Shown: positions 1-11,344 of the stretch, one piece after another
Numbering within the stretch: the stretch's first letter is position 1
How the letters are laid out: the number at the start of each line of letters is the position of its first letter
Origin: Wurfbainia villosa
Taxonomy: Eukaryota > Streptophyta > Magnoliopsida > Zingiberales > Zingiberaceae
DNA length: 64,000 nucleotides
Reading direction: 5' to 3'
Assembly: GCA_025175895.1 (NCBI GenBank)
Contig: CM045993.1
Span: 61,818,621 to 61,882,620 of the forward strand
The notes under the pieces: generated by a model
What the model was told of the DNA's origin: nothing
Database searches by the model: none
What the model saw: the letters and a program-made list of their open reading frames with translations, nothing else
Translations under genes and position numbers: made by a program

Positions 1-231
1 CTACATCCAACGAGGAGGAGTATTTTAGTAGATTGCCCTCCGTACGTGGTCAAGGACCACTAGGGCCATGGAGTAATAGCCTTCGGCTACGAACCAAGTA
101 AAACCTTTGTGTCTATTGTCTTTTATTTTTGTTTATTTTTCCGCTGCGTATATTTGTCTTAAAACGAATTCGAAAGAAAAATTTCTATCGCTATTCACCC
201 CCCCCCCTCTAGCGATCCGATCGATCCAACA
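1..231 (+). repeat. 3' end of a Sirevirus-type LTR (element H)
   Basis: This is the tail of an LTR whose start lies outside the window. It ends in a run of C's followed by CTCTAGCGATCC and a terminal CAACA. That is the reverse complement of the start of the minus-strand LTRs at 33417, 36406 and 40655, which read TGTTA...CTAGAGGGGGGTGAATAG. The LTR stops at 231 and copia D coding sequence resumes at 232, so H is inserted in D. Whether H is a solo LTR or the 3' end of a full element cannot be seen. Confidence 0.7.
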
Positions 232-269
232 GTTAACAGGGGAAGTCCCGACTTCAGTACCACCGGTAC
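232..269 (+). pseudogene. copia D pol linker fragment between insertions H and A1
   Basis: These 38 bases encode a proline-rich peptide (GEVPTSVPPV) typical of the variable linker between integrase and reverse transcriptase in Ty1-copia polyproteins. If A1 and one TSD copy are ignored, the frame runs directly into the D linker that restarts near 9607 and leads into the RT at 9705. This shows that H and A1 both sit inside element D. Upstream D sequence (gag, protease, integrase, 5' LTR) is outside the window. Confidence 0.7.
265..269. other. left target-site duplication of A1 (GGTAC)
   Basis: GGTAC directly precedes the A1 5' LTR. The right copy at 9602-9606 is GGTAT, one change from the left copy. 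The left version keeps the D reading frame open, so the right copy is the mutated one. Confidence 0.7.
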
Positions 270-1658
270 TGTTAGTAATATATGAGAGATGTCCTAAGGC
301 AATCGCCTTATGTATGAACCATTTATATGATAAATGAAGATTCACTATTTGAGTATACATGTTTTATGTATTTGATTGGATCTTAAACTCATTTACTGAA
401 TGTCCACGATACGATTCACGGCATGAGAGAATTTGTGATTGGATCACAACTAGTGAGTATCTCTACATGTGTAATTGTGATGTATCGGAATTATCCCTAG
501 TCGATGAATTGATGGATTTGGACACCATCAATTCTGTCGAGACTAGCACGAGGTATACTCCTTGGTGTATCCAAGCAGCTGATTCTCACTGGCTGGAGAC
601 ATAGTGATGTCCGGAGTTAATCGTGGATGCTAGTTATGTTAACTAGTTCATTGGAGTGACCAGCCGTAAGACTTCATATGGTTCTCTGCATATATAGATA
701 TGTCAATGAAGTTCTTACTGTGGCTTAAGTGCGATGTTCCTTTGACTTGCGGTATTCAAGTCATCTTGATCATAGAGACTTATGCTTTGACATCTTAAGC
801 AAGCATCTCTAAGGAGATGTGGACCCGGGATGATTGGGTATAAGTCGAAGTGATCGAAGGTGTTTGAATAGCCTATAAAGGATTCACCACTCCTTGCGAG
901 GAGATGTATACCCATGGCCTCTCGTCGGATTGTTACTAAAGTCTTTGGCCAAAGCATTACATGTTTAGAGTAAGGTACTCTTCGATACATGTGGAGTAAC
1001 TAGAATCCGTAGGACGAGGAAATGATACTTGGGCTAGGTGTGACGTAGTCAGCCTAGTGGGGACTGACACAATAGACCATATCCTGAACCAAGTGGGTAT
1101 AAGATGAGTGAAGGGAATGGGGCACGAATCATTCGAGCTGCTGAAGGGTTTCAGAAATAGTTCTGGATCAACCGTTGATCTTTTCGGTTAATTGGGGATC
1201 ATGATGTACTACTAGGTGTCACTCATGATCGTTCTATAATTAATGGTTAATTATAGACCGCCAACATAAACTGAGAACCTATTTGGTCACACGCACAATG
1301 AGCGTAATCCAAAGGATTTAAAACGAGCTTGAGAATGGGATTCTCAGACCGAGAGAAACTAGGTTTGGTTGGACCAAACATAAAGCGAGCATGAAATCGT
1401 TTCAGTCGCAATGGAAGCGTGGATGGGCCGAGTCTTATGAAGACGTAATGGATGAACTAAAATGGTTTGGTTCTAATCGAATGGAGGAGAATAAACCAAA
1501 GGGTTTGGTTTATTTTAAACGAATGAACCAAAAGTTGGTTCGGTTCGTTTTAACTTAAAATAAACCATTATGGTTTGGTTTATTTTAACTTATCTTAATG
1601 GAGTGGGTTAACGGGCCTAATGGTTATGATCCAATAACCATTAAGAGAATTAGTTCTC

Positions 1659-1669
1659 TATAAAAGAGG
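1659..1669 (+). promoter_or_regulatory. LTR TATA box (TATAAAAGAGG)
   Basis: This is a canonical plant TATA box about 1.4 kb into the LTR, repeated in the 3' LTR near 8775. Related LTRs have TATA boxes in the same context (18571, 48799, 57146). It marks the probable U3/R region, and the transcript start is expected about 25-35 bp downstream. Confidence 0.65.
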
Positions 1670-2088
1670 GCTTAAGGGATAATTAAGCCCTAATCCAAAA
1701 ACCCTAGCAAGGAGTTGCCGCCCACCCCATTGAGGGAGTTGCCGCCCAGCTTGTTGTGCCGCCGTCTAGCACCTTGTCGGCGACCAAGCTTCAGCCGGTG
1801 ATCCTCCGGCGACCCTCCGGTGATCTCCTATAGGTTTGGCATCAAGGTGAGCCATTTCTTCCCTTGGTTGGCCGGCGCCTATCTCCTCCACCAAAGCTGT
1901 CCAGTTTTTCTGGACAGCTTGTTCTCCTCTCGTCGGAGCGTCGTTTGGACGACGGTTAGAGCTCCGACAGCGGCTAACTTACCGGGGATTCGATCTCCGG
2001 TAATCCTCTGAGGTGGAGGACGAAGGATTCGTCAATTGGTTGACGAATACATCACCGGAGAAGCGAGTTTTGAGAACTCGTATTAGGA

Positions 2089-2128
2089 TCCGAATTTGGA
2101 TTCGGATCGTGATCATCTCTCGATCACG
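2089..2128 (+). other. two consecutive hairpins in the A1 LTR
   Basis: The first arm pair is ATCCGAAT...ATTCGGAT with a 4-nt loop. The second is CGTGATC (2108-2114) and GATCACG (2122-2128) with a 7-nt loop. The second hairpin is also present in B (19018-19038) and in the A3 5' LTR (49228-49249), with a C:G pair replaced by T:A. It lies downstream of the TATA box, so it should be present in the RNA. Confidence 0.55.
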
Positions 2129-2470
2129 TCGTCTTCAACACGAGGCTAGTAACCCGTACGAAGACGAAGCCCGTGGCTTAGCGAAGTCATCCCGAGGAAC
2201 TCGACGTGGATACGGATAGAGACGATTCTAGCGAGGATCGTTCCGGTTGATGCCGTTCCCGCTACACGTCATACGAAAGGTATAACGTAGATAAATTTCC
2301 TTTTATTGCAAATTTAAATTTACGGTTATGTCTACACTTGTTGTAATATGCATGTGTGTGTTGTGTGTGTTGTAATAAATGTAGATTTATTATTTTTATT
2401 GCTTCCGCTGTGTTCATGTTTACGAAACGTGATCGAACACACACACGCCGTGGTGCCGGAAACCCAACAG

Positions 2471-2482
2471 TGGTATCAGAGC
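2471..2482 (+). other. A1 primer-binding site (TGGTATCAGAGC)
   Basis: One base after the LTR end lies the 12-nt complement of the 3' end of plant initiator methionine tRNA, the standard PBS of Ty1-copia elements. It fixes the LTR boundary and the element's orientation. Confidence 0.9.
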
Positions 2483-3700
2483 CCAGGTTGTGTTTCGACA
2501 TAATCATAAAAATGGTTTTGCGATAGTCATAATGTATTTCTGAAAATTTTCTAATTTTGGAAATTTAGAAGTATTTATGGAAATTTTTCAATTTTGGAAA
2601 GTCTAGAAGTATTTATGGAAATCTTCCACTTTTGGAAAGTTGGAAGTATTTATGGAAATTGATATTTTCATAGATAAAATATTTGATTAGATACTAGAAA
2701 TTTGTTTCCTAATTTAATCATGATTTGATTTGGGAAATCAAATCTTAAAATATTTAATTTCTATAAGTAGTTTTAATGATTTAGGAAATTGGTTTCCTAA
2801 ATAGATTTTCCTTAATCAAATAATTCCATGAATAAAATATATGATTAGATTTGGAAATTTGTTTCCTAATTTAATTATGATTTGATTTGGAGAATCAAAT
2901 CTTAAACATATTTTATTTCCATAAATAGTTATGACATATAAGGAAATTATATACATGACATAATTGTATGTCATGTAATTGCATTAGATGCATAACATTA
3001 TGCCATGTGTGTCGTGACATGTAGATGTATGTCATGTAGATAATAGTTATTTGCATGCAAAGAGGATGAGACATAAAACCCTTAAACAATATTAAAGCCT
3101 ACACCTTCCATTGATATGGTTAGAACCAGAGTTCCGTTTCTTGTTGGGTTGTTGGACTCTCTCCAAGCCCGGCTCGAACCCGAACATGTTCAAACCATGG
3201 AATAGTTTAATACTAATATGGTAAGAGTCAGAGGTCAATCGTTAGCTTTGGTTGTTGGACTCTCTCCAAGCTGGGCTAATTGGTTGAATGCGCTCTAACC
3301 ATATTAAAACTATTTCTCGATTAATGGGTTGGCTTTAACCTGGAGCATCGTGAAGTTGGGTGCTATGCATATGATGCATACTTGTTAATGTGTTAACAAC
3401 CCAACGTATGTGTGAATATTCAATTAGTTGATAGTACATTGTGATAGTTGCATATACGTGATATGCAATCTGTATAGATGATACCTACCGTCGTAGTTAT
3501 GAATGGCTTGTTGGACTCTCTCCAAGGTTATTCATAACTATGATGGATATCAGCCCATTCGGAGATGGACCTACGATCTCCCGAAGTGATTTTGTGGTTT
3601 TTGAAATTCGAAAAATGAATGGGATTTATAAATGTATATTGATGCATTTTAAAATCATTTTCTCATATATGCTCATTTTGTATTTCTAAGATTGATCATG
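2483..3700 (+). other. A1 non-coding leader with repeated mini-hairpins
   Basis: No gene is seen in this 1.2-kb AT-rich leader. Near 2562-2660 a segment containing GAAGTATTTATGGAAAT-like units is repeated about three times. Further down, the hairpin TTGGA-CTCTC-TCCAA occurs three times, within 3147-3167, 3250-3270 and 3506-3526. The leader of A3 has four copies. The position between PBS and gag is where packaging or dimerisation signals of LTR elements usually lie; that role here is inference. Confidence 0.6.
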
Positions 3701-4793
3701 ATGTCTTTGAATTTGCGTTCCATTTTGGATTAGAATAAATTGACTGGGCCGAGCGTCATGGACTGGCTTAGAAGCTTGAGAATTGTTCTCAAGGTTGAAA
3801 AGCTTGCAAATGTCCTCGAAGCGCCTCTTCCCGCCCGCCCTAGTGATGATGCAACTCTGGACCAATTGTTGGCCTATCAGAAACATGTGAGTGATTCTGA
3901 ACAAATGAGTTGCATCATGCTAGCCGCGATGGAACCCAAGCTACGAAAGCAGCATGAGCATATGGATGCTCATATCGTAGTCCTTCATCTTTGTGAGTTG
4001 GTTGATGAGCAAGTGATATTCGAAAGGTTCGAAGTCTCAAAGTTCCTCTTCACCTCTGAGATGCTAGAAGGTTCATCTGTGGTACTGCTCAATATGCTGA
4101 AGACTGTGGAGTCTTCTGAGAAGCATGAGCAGGGGGCGGTGCTATTAGTTGATTCCTCGAAGAAAGGTTCTAAGAGGAAGTCAAAGGAACATCAGAAGGG
4201 AAAGAAGAGAAAGGCTAAGAAGGTAGAACTAGCACAAAAGGAAACTTGCCATCATTATGGCAAGGAGAGCCATTTGCGAAGAAAGTGCAAGATTTATCTT
4301 GAGTCCGTGAAGAAGAATAAGGCATCGGATGCCCCATCTTCTTCAGATATCTTCGTTATTGATTGTCATTCTATTTTCTCAAACACTTGGGTATTTGATA
4401 CTGGGTGTGGCTCACATATATGTAATGACATACATGGACTAAGGAATAGAAGAAGACTCGTCAAGGGAGAGTCAAATTTGCGTGTTGGGAATGGAGCAAA
4501 GGTTGTTGCAGTCGCCATTGGAACGCATTTGTTGAAACTCCCTACAGGACTTGTCTTAGAACTGGACAATTGCTTTTATGTTCCTTAGTTGATAAAGAAC
4601 ATCATTTCTATTTCTTGTTTAAATAGAAATGGGTACCATTTGACTTTTAGTAACAATTGTTGTTACATAACTTTGAATGGAGTTCTTTAAGGGACTGGAA
4701 CTTTAAGCAATGGTATTTATATGTTGGACGTATCCAGTGACATTTGCAATATCGAAGTGAGCAACAAGCGTGCTCGAAAAGATAATCAAATAG
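3701..4793 (+). pseudogene. A1 gag-protease, broken
   Basis: The natural start is the ATG at 3701 (or the ATG just before it), because the reading then matches the A3 Gag start. An in-frame TAG at 3731 follows, and the frame then stays open to 4588. The product would be the copia capsid/nucleocapsid and protease. Visible parts are the Gag domain (LDWLRSLRIVL-like, WLR conserved), a basic lysine-rich stretch, a damaged zinc knuckle (CHHYGKESHLRRKC, where the second Cys of CX2CX4HX4C is Tyr), and a protease active site in WVFDTGCGSHIC. Further stops near 4586 and 4689 break the link to integrase. A3 at 50745 has a better-preserved version of the same region. Confidence 0.85.
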
Positions 4794-5640
4794 ACTCCTA
4801 CTGTGGCATTGCCGTCTTGGCCATATAAGCAAGAAACACATGTCCGAATTACACCGATGTGGAATTCTAGAATCGTTTGAATTGGATTCATACGATACAT
4901 GCGAATCATGCTTAAAAGGCAAGATGACTAAGTTACCTTTTATAGGAAAAAGGTGAACGAGTGGGAGAGTTGCTAGGCCTAATACATAGTGATGTATGTG
5001 GACCTATGTCAACTCAAGCTTTAGGAGGCTGTAGCTACTTCATTACCTTCACCAATGATCACTCACGGTTTGGGTATGTGTTCTTGATGAAACACAAGTC
5101 TGAAGCCTTTGAAAGGTTCAAAGAATTCAGAAATGAAGTAGAGAAACAACATGACAAGTGTATTAAAATACTTCGATCGGATCGAGGTGGTGAATACTTG
5201 AGTCAGGAGTTTCTTGATTACCTAAGAGACAATGGTATATTGTCTCAATGGACTCCGCCCTATACACCACAGCATAATGGTGTATCTGAGAGGCGTAACC
5301 GGACCTTGTTGGACATGGTCAGGTCAATGATGAATCATGCGACTTTTCCCAAGTCCTTTTGGGGTTATGCACTTCAGACAGCTGTTTACTTGTTAAACAG
5401 AATGCCTACCAAGGTAGTCTCAACTACTCCATATGAGATATGGTATAGTAAGAAACCTCATGTATCTTACTTGAAGATATGGGGTTGTCCTGCTTATGTG
5501 AAGCGGACTGTATCAGACAAATTGGATGCTAAGTCTGATAAATGTCTATTTATTGGATACCCTAAGGAAACAAGGGTTACCAATTCTATCATCCTATGGA
5601 ACAAAAGGTGTTTGTTTCAAGGCATGCTGTGTTTCTAGAG
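4794..5640 (+). pseudogene. A1 integrase, frameshifted
   Basis: A pre-integrase HHCC zinc-binding region (WHCRLGH-like, then CESCLKGK) is followed by the integrase core. The core keeps its acidic residues: Asp in HSDVCGP, Asp in RSDRGGEY and Glu in SERRNRTLLD. The enzyme would insert the cDNA into host chromosomes. The HHCC part and the core are in different frames, with a shift near 4950. A second shift near 5573, where a run of four G's in A3 is three here, breaks the link to RT. The spacing matches the copia order, integrase before RT. Confidence 0.85.
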
Positions 5641-7383
5641 AAAGAGTTTCTCTTGCAAGAAAACAGTGGGAGTGTCGTCGAGCTTGAGGAGGCTCGAGAG
5701 ACTCAAATAGACATTGATGAGATACCTGGTGAAGCACAACAGCCGACAACTCATAGTGATGAGCAATCGGCTGGACCTATTGTAACACCACATCTTCGTA
5801 GATCTGGTAGAACATGCAATATTCCTGAGAGATATGGATTTCTCGTAAGTGAATCGAACGACATGTTACTCATTGATGATGAGGAGCCTACCAGTTATGA
5901 AGAAGTGCTGACAAGTTCAGAAAGGGATAAGTGGCTTGGTGCCATGAAGTCGGAAATGGATTCCATGTATGAAAACCAAGTTTGGAACTTGGTTGACCCA
6001 CCTGAAGGGATAAAGCCTATAGGGTGTAAGTGGGTTTTCAAGAAGAAAACCGAAATGGATGGTAATGTGATTACCTATAAGGCTAGATTGGTGTCGAAAG
6101 GATATCATCAAAAACAAGGTGTTGATTATGACGAAACCTATTCGCCTGTAGCTATGCTTAAATCCATTCGGATGCTCCTGGCCATAGCGGCTCATTATGA
6201 TTATGAGATATGGCAGATGAATGTGAAAACAGCTTTCCTTAATGGAAACTTGCTCGAGGACGTGTATATGATACAGCCTGAGGGTTTCACATCGGTTGAT
6301 ATAACCAAGGTATGCAAATTGCGACGGTCCATATATGGATTGAAGCAAGCATCCAGGAGCTGGAATATCCGTTTTGATGAGACCATCAAAAAGTTTGATT
6401 TCTCACAAAATCCAGACGAACCTTGTGTGTACAAGAAGGTTAGTGGGAGTGCAGTCATGTTCCTAGTATTGTATGTCGATGACATACTACTTATAGGAAA
6501 CGATGTTTCAATCTTACAGTCAGTGAAGGTTTGGTTATCCAAGACATTCTCCATGAAATACCTGGGAGAAGCAACCTACATCCTCGGGATTAAGATCTAT
6601 AGAGATAGATCGAAACGGTTGCTTGGTCTTTCGCAGTCTACATATATAGACCGAGTGCTAAAGAGGTTTAGCATGTCGGAATCCAAGAAAGGTTACCTAC
6701 CCATCAGGCATGGGATACACCTTTCGAAGTCTATGTGTCCGCGCACAGAAGACAAGAGGATTTGCATGAGTAAGATTCCCTATGCATCCGCAATAGGATC
6801 TATCATGTATGCTATGTTATGTACGAGGCCCGATGTATCGTATGCTCTGAGTGTCACGAGCAGATACCAGTCTGATCTAGGAATGGATCATTGGGTGGCT
6901 GTTAAGACGATCTTTAAGTACTTAAGAAGAACTAAGGATGTGTTCCTAATATATGGAGAAGGGTACATGGTGATACGTGGGTATACGGATGCCATCTCCA
7001 GACAAACAACGATGATTCCATGTCTCAGTCTGAGTATGTATTCACCGGGAATGGAGGCGCAATAAGTTGGAAAGGTTCCAAGCTTGACACTATAGCGGAT
7101 TCTGCCACTAAGGCAGAATACATTGCAGCTTTGGAAGCAGCAAAGGAAGCGGTTTGGATCAAGAAATTCATCTTTGAACTTGATGTGGTCTCATCAATGA
7201 TCCAAACATGTGTTTCGCCACTATCATCTTATCAGAGAGATCATCAGTAGGAACGAAATACAAATCGAGAAAATTCCCACTAAAAGGAACTTAGCGGATC
7301 CCTTGACTAAGGCATTACCTCAAAATAAGTTTGAAGGTCATGTTCGAGCTAATGGTATTGGATACCGTAGCGATTGGCAATAG
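5641..7383 (+). pseudogene. A1 reverse transcriptase-RNase H, broken
   Basis: The RT frame is open from about 5596 to 7065. It has a linker ending in a RRSGRT motif, the copia RT start (KWVFKKK) and the catalytic YVDD at 6472-6483. RT copies the element RNA into cDNA and RNase H removes the RNA strand. A frameshift near 6990 separates RT from RNase H, which keeps its AEYIA Glu motif. A 74-bp stretch present in B is absent near 7190, removing the CDNNGA Asp motif and shifting the frame again. The same deletion is in A3. The polyprotein stop is TAG at 7381-7383. Confidence 0.88.
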
Positions 7384-7386
7384 GCC

Positions 7387-7397
7387 AAGTGGAAGTC
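7387..7397 (+). other. A1 polypurine tract
   Basis: AAGTGGAAGTC lies directly before the 3' LTR. Relatives have AAGTGGGAGAT (B, D) or AAGTGGGAGTT (A3), so this is a slightly degraded plus-strand priming site. Confidence 0.7.
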
Positions 7398-9601
7398 TGT
7401 TAGTAATATATGAGAGATGTCCTAAGGCAATCGCCTTATGTATGAACCATTTATATGATAAATGAAGATTCACTATTTGAGTATACATGTTTTATGTATT
7501 TGATTGGATCTTAAACTCATTTACTGAATGTCCACGATACGATTCACAAAGATGAGAGAATTTGTGATTGGATCACAACTAGTGAGTATCTCTACATGTG
7601 TAATTGTGATGTATAATTATCCCTAGTCGATGAATTGATAGATTTGACACCATCAATTTCGCGAGACTAGCATGAGGTATACTCCTTGGTGTATCCAAGC
7701 AGCTGATTCTCACTGGCTGGAGACATAGTGATGTCCGGAGTTAATCGTGGATGCTAGTTATGGTAACTAGTTCATTGGAGTGACCAGCCGTAAGACTTCA
7801 TATGGTTCTCTCGCATATATAGATATGTCAATGAAGTTCTTACTGCGGGCTTAAGTGCGATGTTCCTTTGACTTATGGTATTCAAGTCATCTTGATCATA
7901 GAGACTTATGCTTTGACATCTTAAGCAAGCATCTCTAAGGAGATGTGGACCCGGGATGATTGGGTAAAAGTCGAAGTGATCGAAGGTGTTTGAATAGCCT
8001 ATAAAGGATTCACCACTCCTTATGCAGGAGATGTATACCCATGGCCTCTCGTGGATTGTTACTAAAGTCTGCCAAAGCATTACATGTTTAGAGTAAGGTA
8101 CTTTCGATACATGTGAGTAACTAGAACTGTAGGACGAGGAAATGATACTGGGCTAGGTGTGATGTAGTCACTTAGTGGGACCGGCACAATAGACCATGTC
8201 CCAACCAAGTGGGTATAAGATGAGTGAAGGGAATGGGGCACGTAATCATTCGAGCCATCAAGGGTTTCGTAAAATAGTTCTGGATCAACCGTTGATCTTT
8301 TCGGTTAATTGGAGATCATGATGTACTACTAGGTGCCACTCATGATCATTCTATAATTAATGGTTAATTATAGACGGCCAACATAAACTGAAAACCTATT
8401 TGGTCACACGCACAATGAGCGTAATCCAAAGGATTTAAAACGAGCTTGAGAATGGGATTCTCAGATCGAGAGAAACTAGGTTTGGTTGGACCAAACATAA
8501 AGCGAGCATGAAATCGTTTCAGTCGCAATGGAAGCGTGGATGGGCCGAGTCTTATGAAGACGTAATGGATGAACCAAAATGGTTTGGTTCTAATCCAATG
8601 GAGGAGAATAAACCAAAGGGTTTGGTTTATTTTAAACGAATGAACCAAAAGTTGGTTCGGTTCGTTTTAACTTAAAATAAACCATTATGGTTTGGTTTAT
8701 TTTAACTTATCTAATGGAGCGGGTTAATGGGCCTAATGGTTATGATCCAATAACCATTAAGAGAATTAGTTCTCTATAAAAGAGGGCTTAAGGGATAATT
8801 AAGCCTTAATCCAAAAACCCTAGCAAGGAGTTGCTGCCCACCCCATTGAGGGAGTTGCCGCCCAACCTCCTTTGCCGCCCAGCTTGTTGTGCCGCCGTCC
8901 AGCTCCTTGCCGGCGACCAACCTTCAGCCGGTGATCCTCTGGCGACCCTCCGGTGATCTCCTATAGGTTTGGCATCAAGGTGAGCCTTTTCTTCCCTTGG
9001 TTGGCCGGCGCCTATCTCCTCCACCAAAGCTGTCCAGTTTTTCTGGACAGCTTGTTCTCCTCTCGTCAGAGCGTCGTTTGGACGACGGTTAGAGCTCCGA
9101 CAGCGGCTAACTTACCGGGGATTCGATCTCCGATAATCCTCTGAGGTGGAGGACGAAGGATTCGTCAATTGGTTGACGAATACCTCTCCGGAGAAGCGAG
9201 TTTTGAGAACTCGTATTAGGATCCGAATTTGGATTCGGATCATGATCATCTCTCGATCACGTCGTCTTCAACACGAGGCTAGTAACCCGTACGAAGACGA
9301 AGCTCGTGGCTTAGCGAAGTCATCCCGAGGAACTCGGCGTGGATACGGATAGAGACGATTCTAGCGAGGATCGTTCCGCTGATGTCGTTCCCGCTACACG
9401 TCATACGAAAGGTATAACGTAGATAAATTTCCTTTTATTGCAAATTTAAATTTACGGTTATGTCTACACTTGTTGTAATATGCATGCGTGTGTTGTGTGT
9501 GTTGTAATAAATGTAGATTTATTAGTTTTATTGCTTCCGCTGTGTTCATGTTTACAAAACGTGATCGAACACACACACGCTGCGGTGCCGGAAACCCAAC
9601 A
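7398..9601 (+). repeat. A1 3' LTR
   Basis: Second copy of the LTR at 270-2469. Differences are scattered substitutions and small indels, several beside CG dinucleotides. The TATA box is near 8775. The second hairpin arm carries a G-to-A change that breaks the pairing kept in the 5' LTR. The LTR ends CCCAACA at 9601 and is followed by the TSD copy GGTAT. Confidence 0.9.
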
Positions 9602-9608
9602 GGTATAA

Positions 9609-11311
9609 GAGGAGTCACCACAAGTCACTGCACCGCGTGTCACAGAGTATACACAAGAGGCACCTCGTCGTAGTGGGAGGGTTGTTAGACAACCCGAGGG
9701 ATTCATGTTTTTGGGAGAGTCTTCGGACTTAGTCCCTGGTGAACATGAACCGGATCCCTGGACATATGACGAGGAACTCCAAGATAGAGATGCGGTATCT
9801 TGGCAAAGTGCGATGAATTCAGAGATAGAATCTATGGATTCTAATCAGGTCTGGGATCTAGTAGAACCACCCGATGGTGTAAAAACCATTGGATGCAAGT
9901 GGATCTACAAAAGAAAGAGAGGAGTAGACGGGAAGGTTGAGACCTTCAAAGCTAGGCTTGTTGCGAAAGGGTATACTCAGAAAGAGGGTATCGATTATGA
10001 GGAGACCTTTTCGCCGGTAGCTATGCTTAAGTCTATTCGGATTCTCTTATCTATAGCTGCTCATATGGATTATGAGATTTGGCAGATGGATGTCAAGACA
10101 GCTTTCCTTAACGGAAGTCTTGAGGAGAACATCTATATGCGGCAACCAGAGGGATTCATTGCTAAAGGCAAAGAGCATCTTGTATGTAAGCTTAATCGGT
10201 CCATTTATGGATTGAAGCAAGCTTCTAGATCTTGGAACATCCGCTTTGATGAGGTAATCCAGTCATATGGATTTATTCAAAGTCCGGATGAGCCTTGTGT
10301 ATACAAGAGATGTGACGGAAACGTAGTGGTGTTTCTTGTACTATACGTAGATGACATTTTGTTAGTTGGCAACAATATCAAAGTGTTATCAGACGTAAGG
10401 GTATGGTTGTCCAAACAGTTTGATATGAAGGACTTGGGAGAAGTGGGACACATCCTTGGGATCAAAGTTATAAGGGATCGCAAGAAAATGATGTTGTGCT
10501 TATCTCAAGATTCATACATTGACACTATCCTTGCTCGTTTTAGCATGCAGAACTCTAAGAAAGGTTTTCTACCTTTTAGGCATGGAGTTCCTTTATCTAA
10601 AGAGATGTGTCCCAAAACATCAAAGGAGATAGAGGACATGAAGGCGGTTCCTTATGCTTCGGCAGTAGGAAGCCTTATGTATGCTATGCTATGTACGAGA
10701 CCGGATATCTGCTTTGTCGTGGGCATGGTTAGCAGATATCAGAGTAATCTTGGACTGCGGTAAAGCATATATTGAAGTACCTGAGAAGGACTAGGGATTA
10801 TATGCTGGTTTACCGGGCAGATCAATTAGTCCCTGTGGGTTACATGGATTCGGATTTCCAATCAGATAGGGACAAGAGTAAGTCTACCTCGGGGTTTGTG
10901 TTTACTTTTGGAGGTGGAGCCATAGTATGGAGGAGTGTCAAGCAGAAATGCGTGGCAGACTCTACCATGAAAGCTGAGTATGTGGCAGCCTCTGAGGCAG
11001 CCAAGGAAGCTCTATGGCTCAGGAACTTCTTGATGGACTTAGATGTGATTCCTGATTTGCCCAGAACTATCACAATTTATTGTGATAACAGTGGTGCAGT
11101 TGCAAACTCGAAGGAACCACGAGCCCATAAGGCGAGTAAACACATAGAGCACAAGTACCACCTTATACGAGAGATCGTAAAGCGAGGAGAAGTTGCTGTC
11201 ACCAAGATTGCATCAGAGGATAACCTGGCGGATCCATTCACTAAAGCCCTTCCAGCGAAAGCGTTTGATGGGCATGAGGAGGACATGGGGATCATATGTA
11301 TGGCAGAGTGA
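9609..11311 (+). pseudogene. D pol: linker, reverse transcriptase and RNase H
   Basis: The frame runs from the linker (RRSGRVVRQPEG) into a copia RT with KWIYKRK and YVDD at 10344-10355. It stays open to 10763. A short deletion near 10750 then shifts the frame at the conserved RT/RNase H junction. RNase H continues from 10772 with AEYVAASEA, YCDNSGA and LADPFTKAL, so its catalytic motifs survive, unlike A1 and A3. Wording differs from the A1 RT (SMQNSKKGFLPFRHG against SMSESKKGYLPIRHG), marking a separate copia family. The 3' end near 11280 is slightly rearranged. Confidence 0.88.
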
Positions 11312-11333
11312 TGATGGCATAGTCTTTTAGTAT

Positions 11334-11344
11334 AAGTGGGAGAT
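11334..11344 (+). other. D polypurine tract
   Basis: AAGTGGGAGAT lies directly before the LTR start TGTTGG. It is the classic copia PPT and identical to that of B. Confidence 0.8.

Larger units (their letters stand above)
270..2469 (+). repeat. A1 5' LTR
   Basis: The 2.2-kb repeat starts TGTTAGTAATATATGAG and ends GAAACCCAACA. It is repeated at 7398-9601 and in diverged form at 17180, 47387 and 55701. It carries a TATA box near 1659, a GC-rich transcribed part with GGCCGGCGCC near 1868, and paired hairpins near 2089-2128. Short ORFs inside it are not treated as genes. Confidence 0.9.
270..9601 (+). mobile_element. A1: complete Angela/BARE-like Ty1-copia retrotransposon, decayed
   Basis: This is a full-length LTR element of about 9.3 kb in the order 5' LTR, PBS, long leader, gag-protease, integrase, RT, RNase H, PPT, 3' LTR. 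LTRs begin TGTTAG and end CCCAACA. Integrase preceding RT makes it Ty1-copia. The RT/RNase H wording and the 2.2-kb LTRs point to the Angela/BARE lineage. Gag-Pol is interrupted by stops and frameshifts and lacks part of RNase H, so this copy is not autonomous. The two LTRs are very similar by eye, implying a fairly recent insertion into element D. Confidence 0.9.

Noticed and set aside
1820..2219. Two short ORFs (63 and 68 aa) in the A1 5' LTR, repeated in the 3' LTR and partly in B
   Set aside because: The two A1 LTRs are near-identical so identity proves nothing. In B and A3 the frames shift or stop, and the substitutions do not look protein-conserving.
5917..6554. Antisense ORFs of 143 and 117 aa opposite A1 RT (and 54505-54858 opposite A3 RT)
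   Set aside because: Shadows of a conserved coding region; no independent signal.
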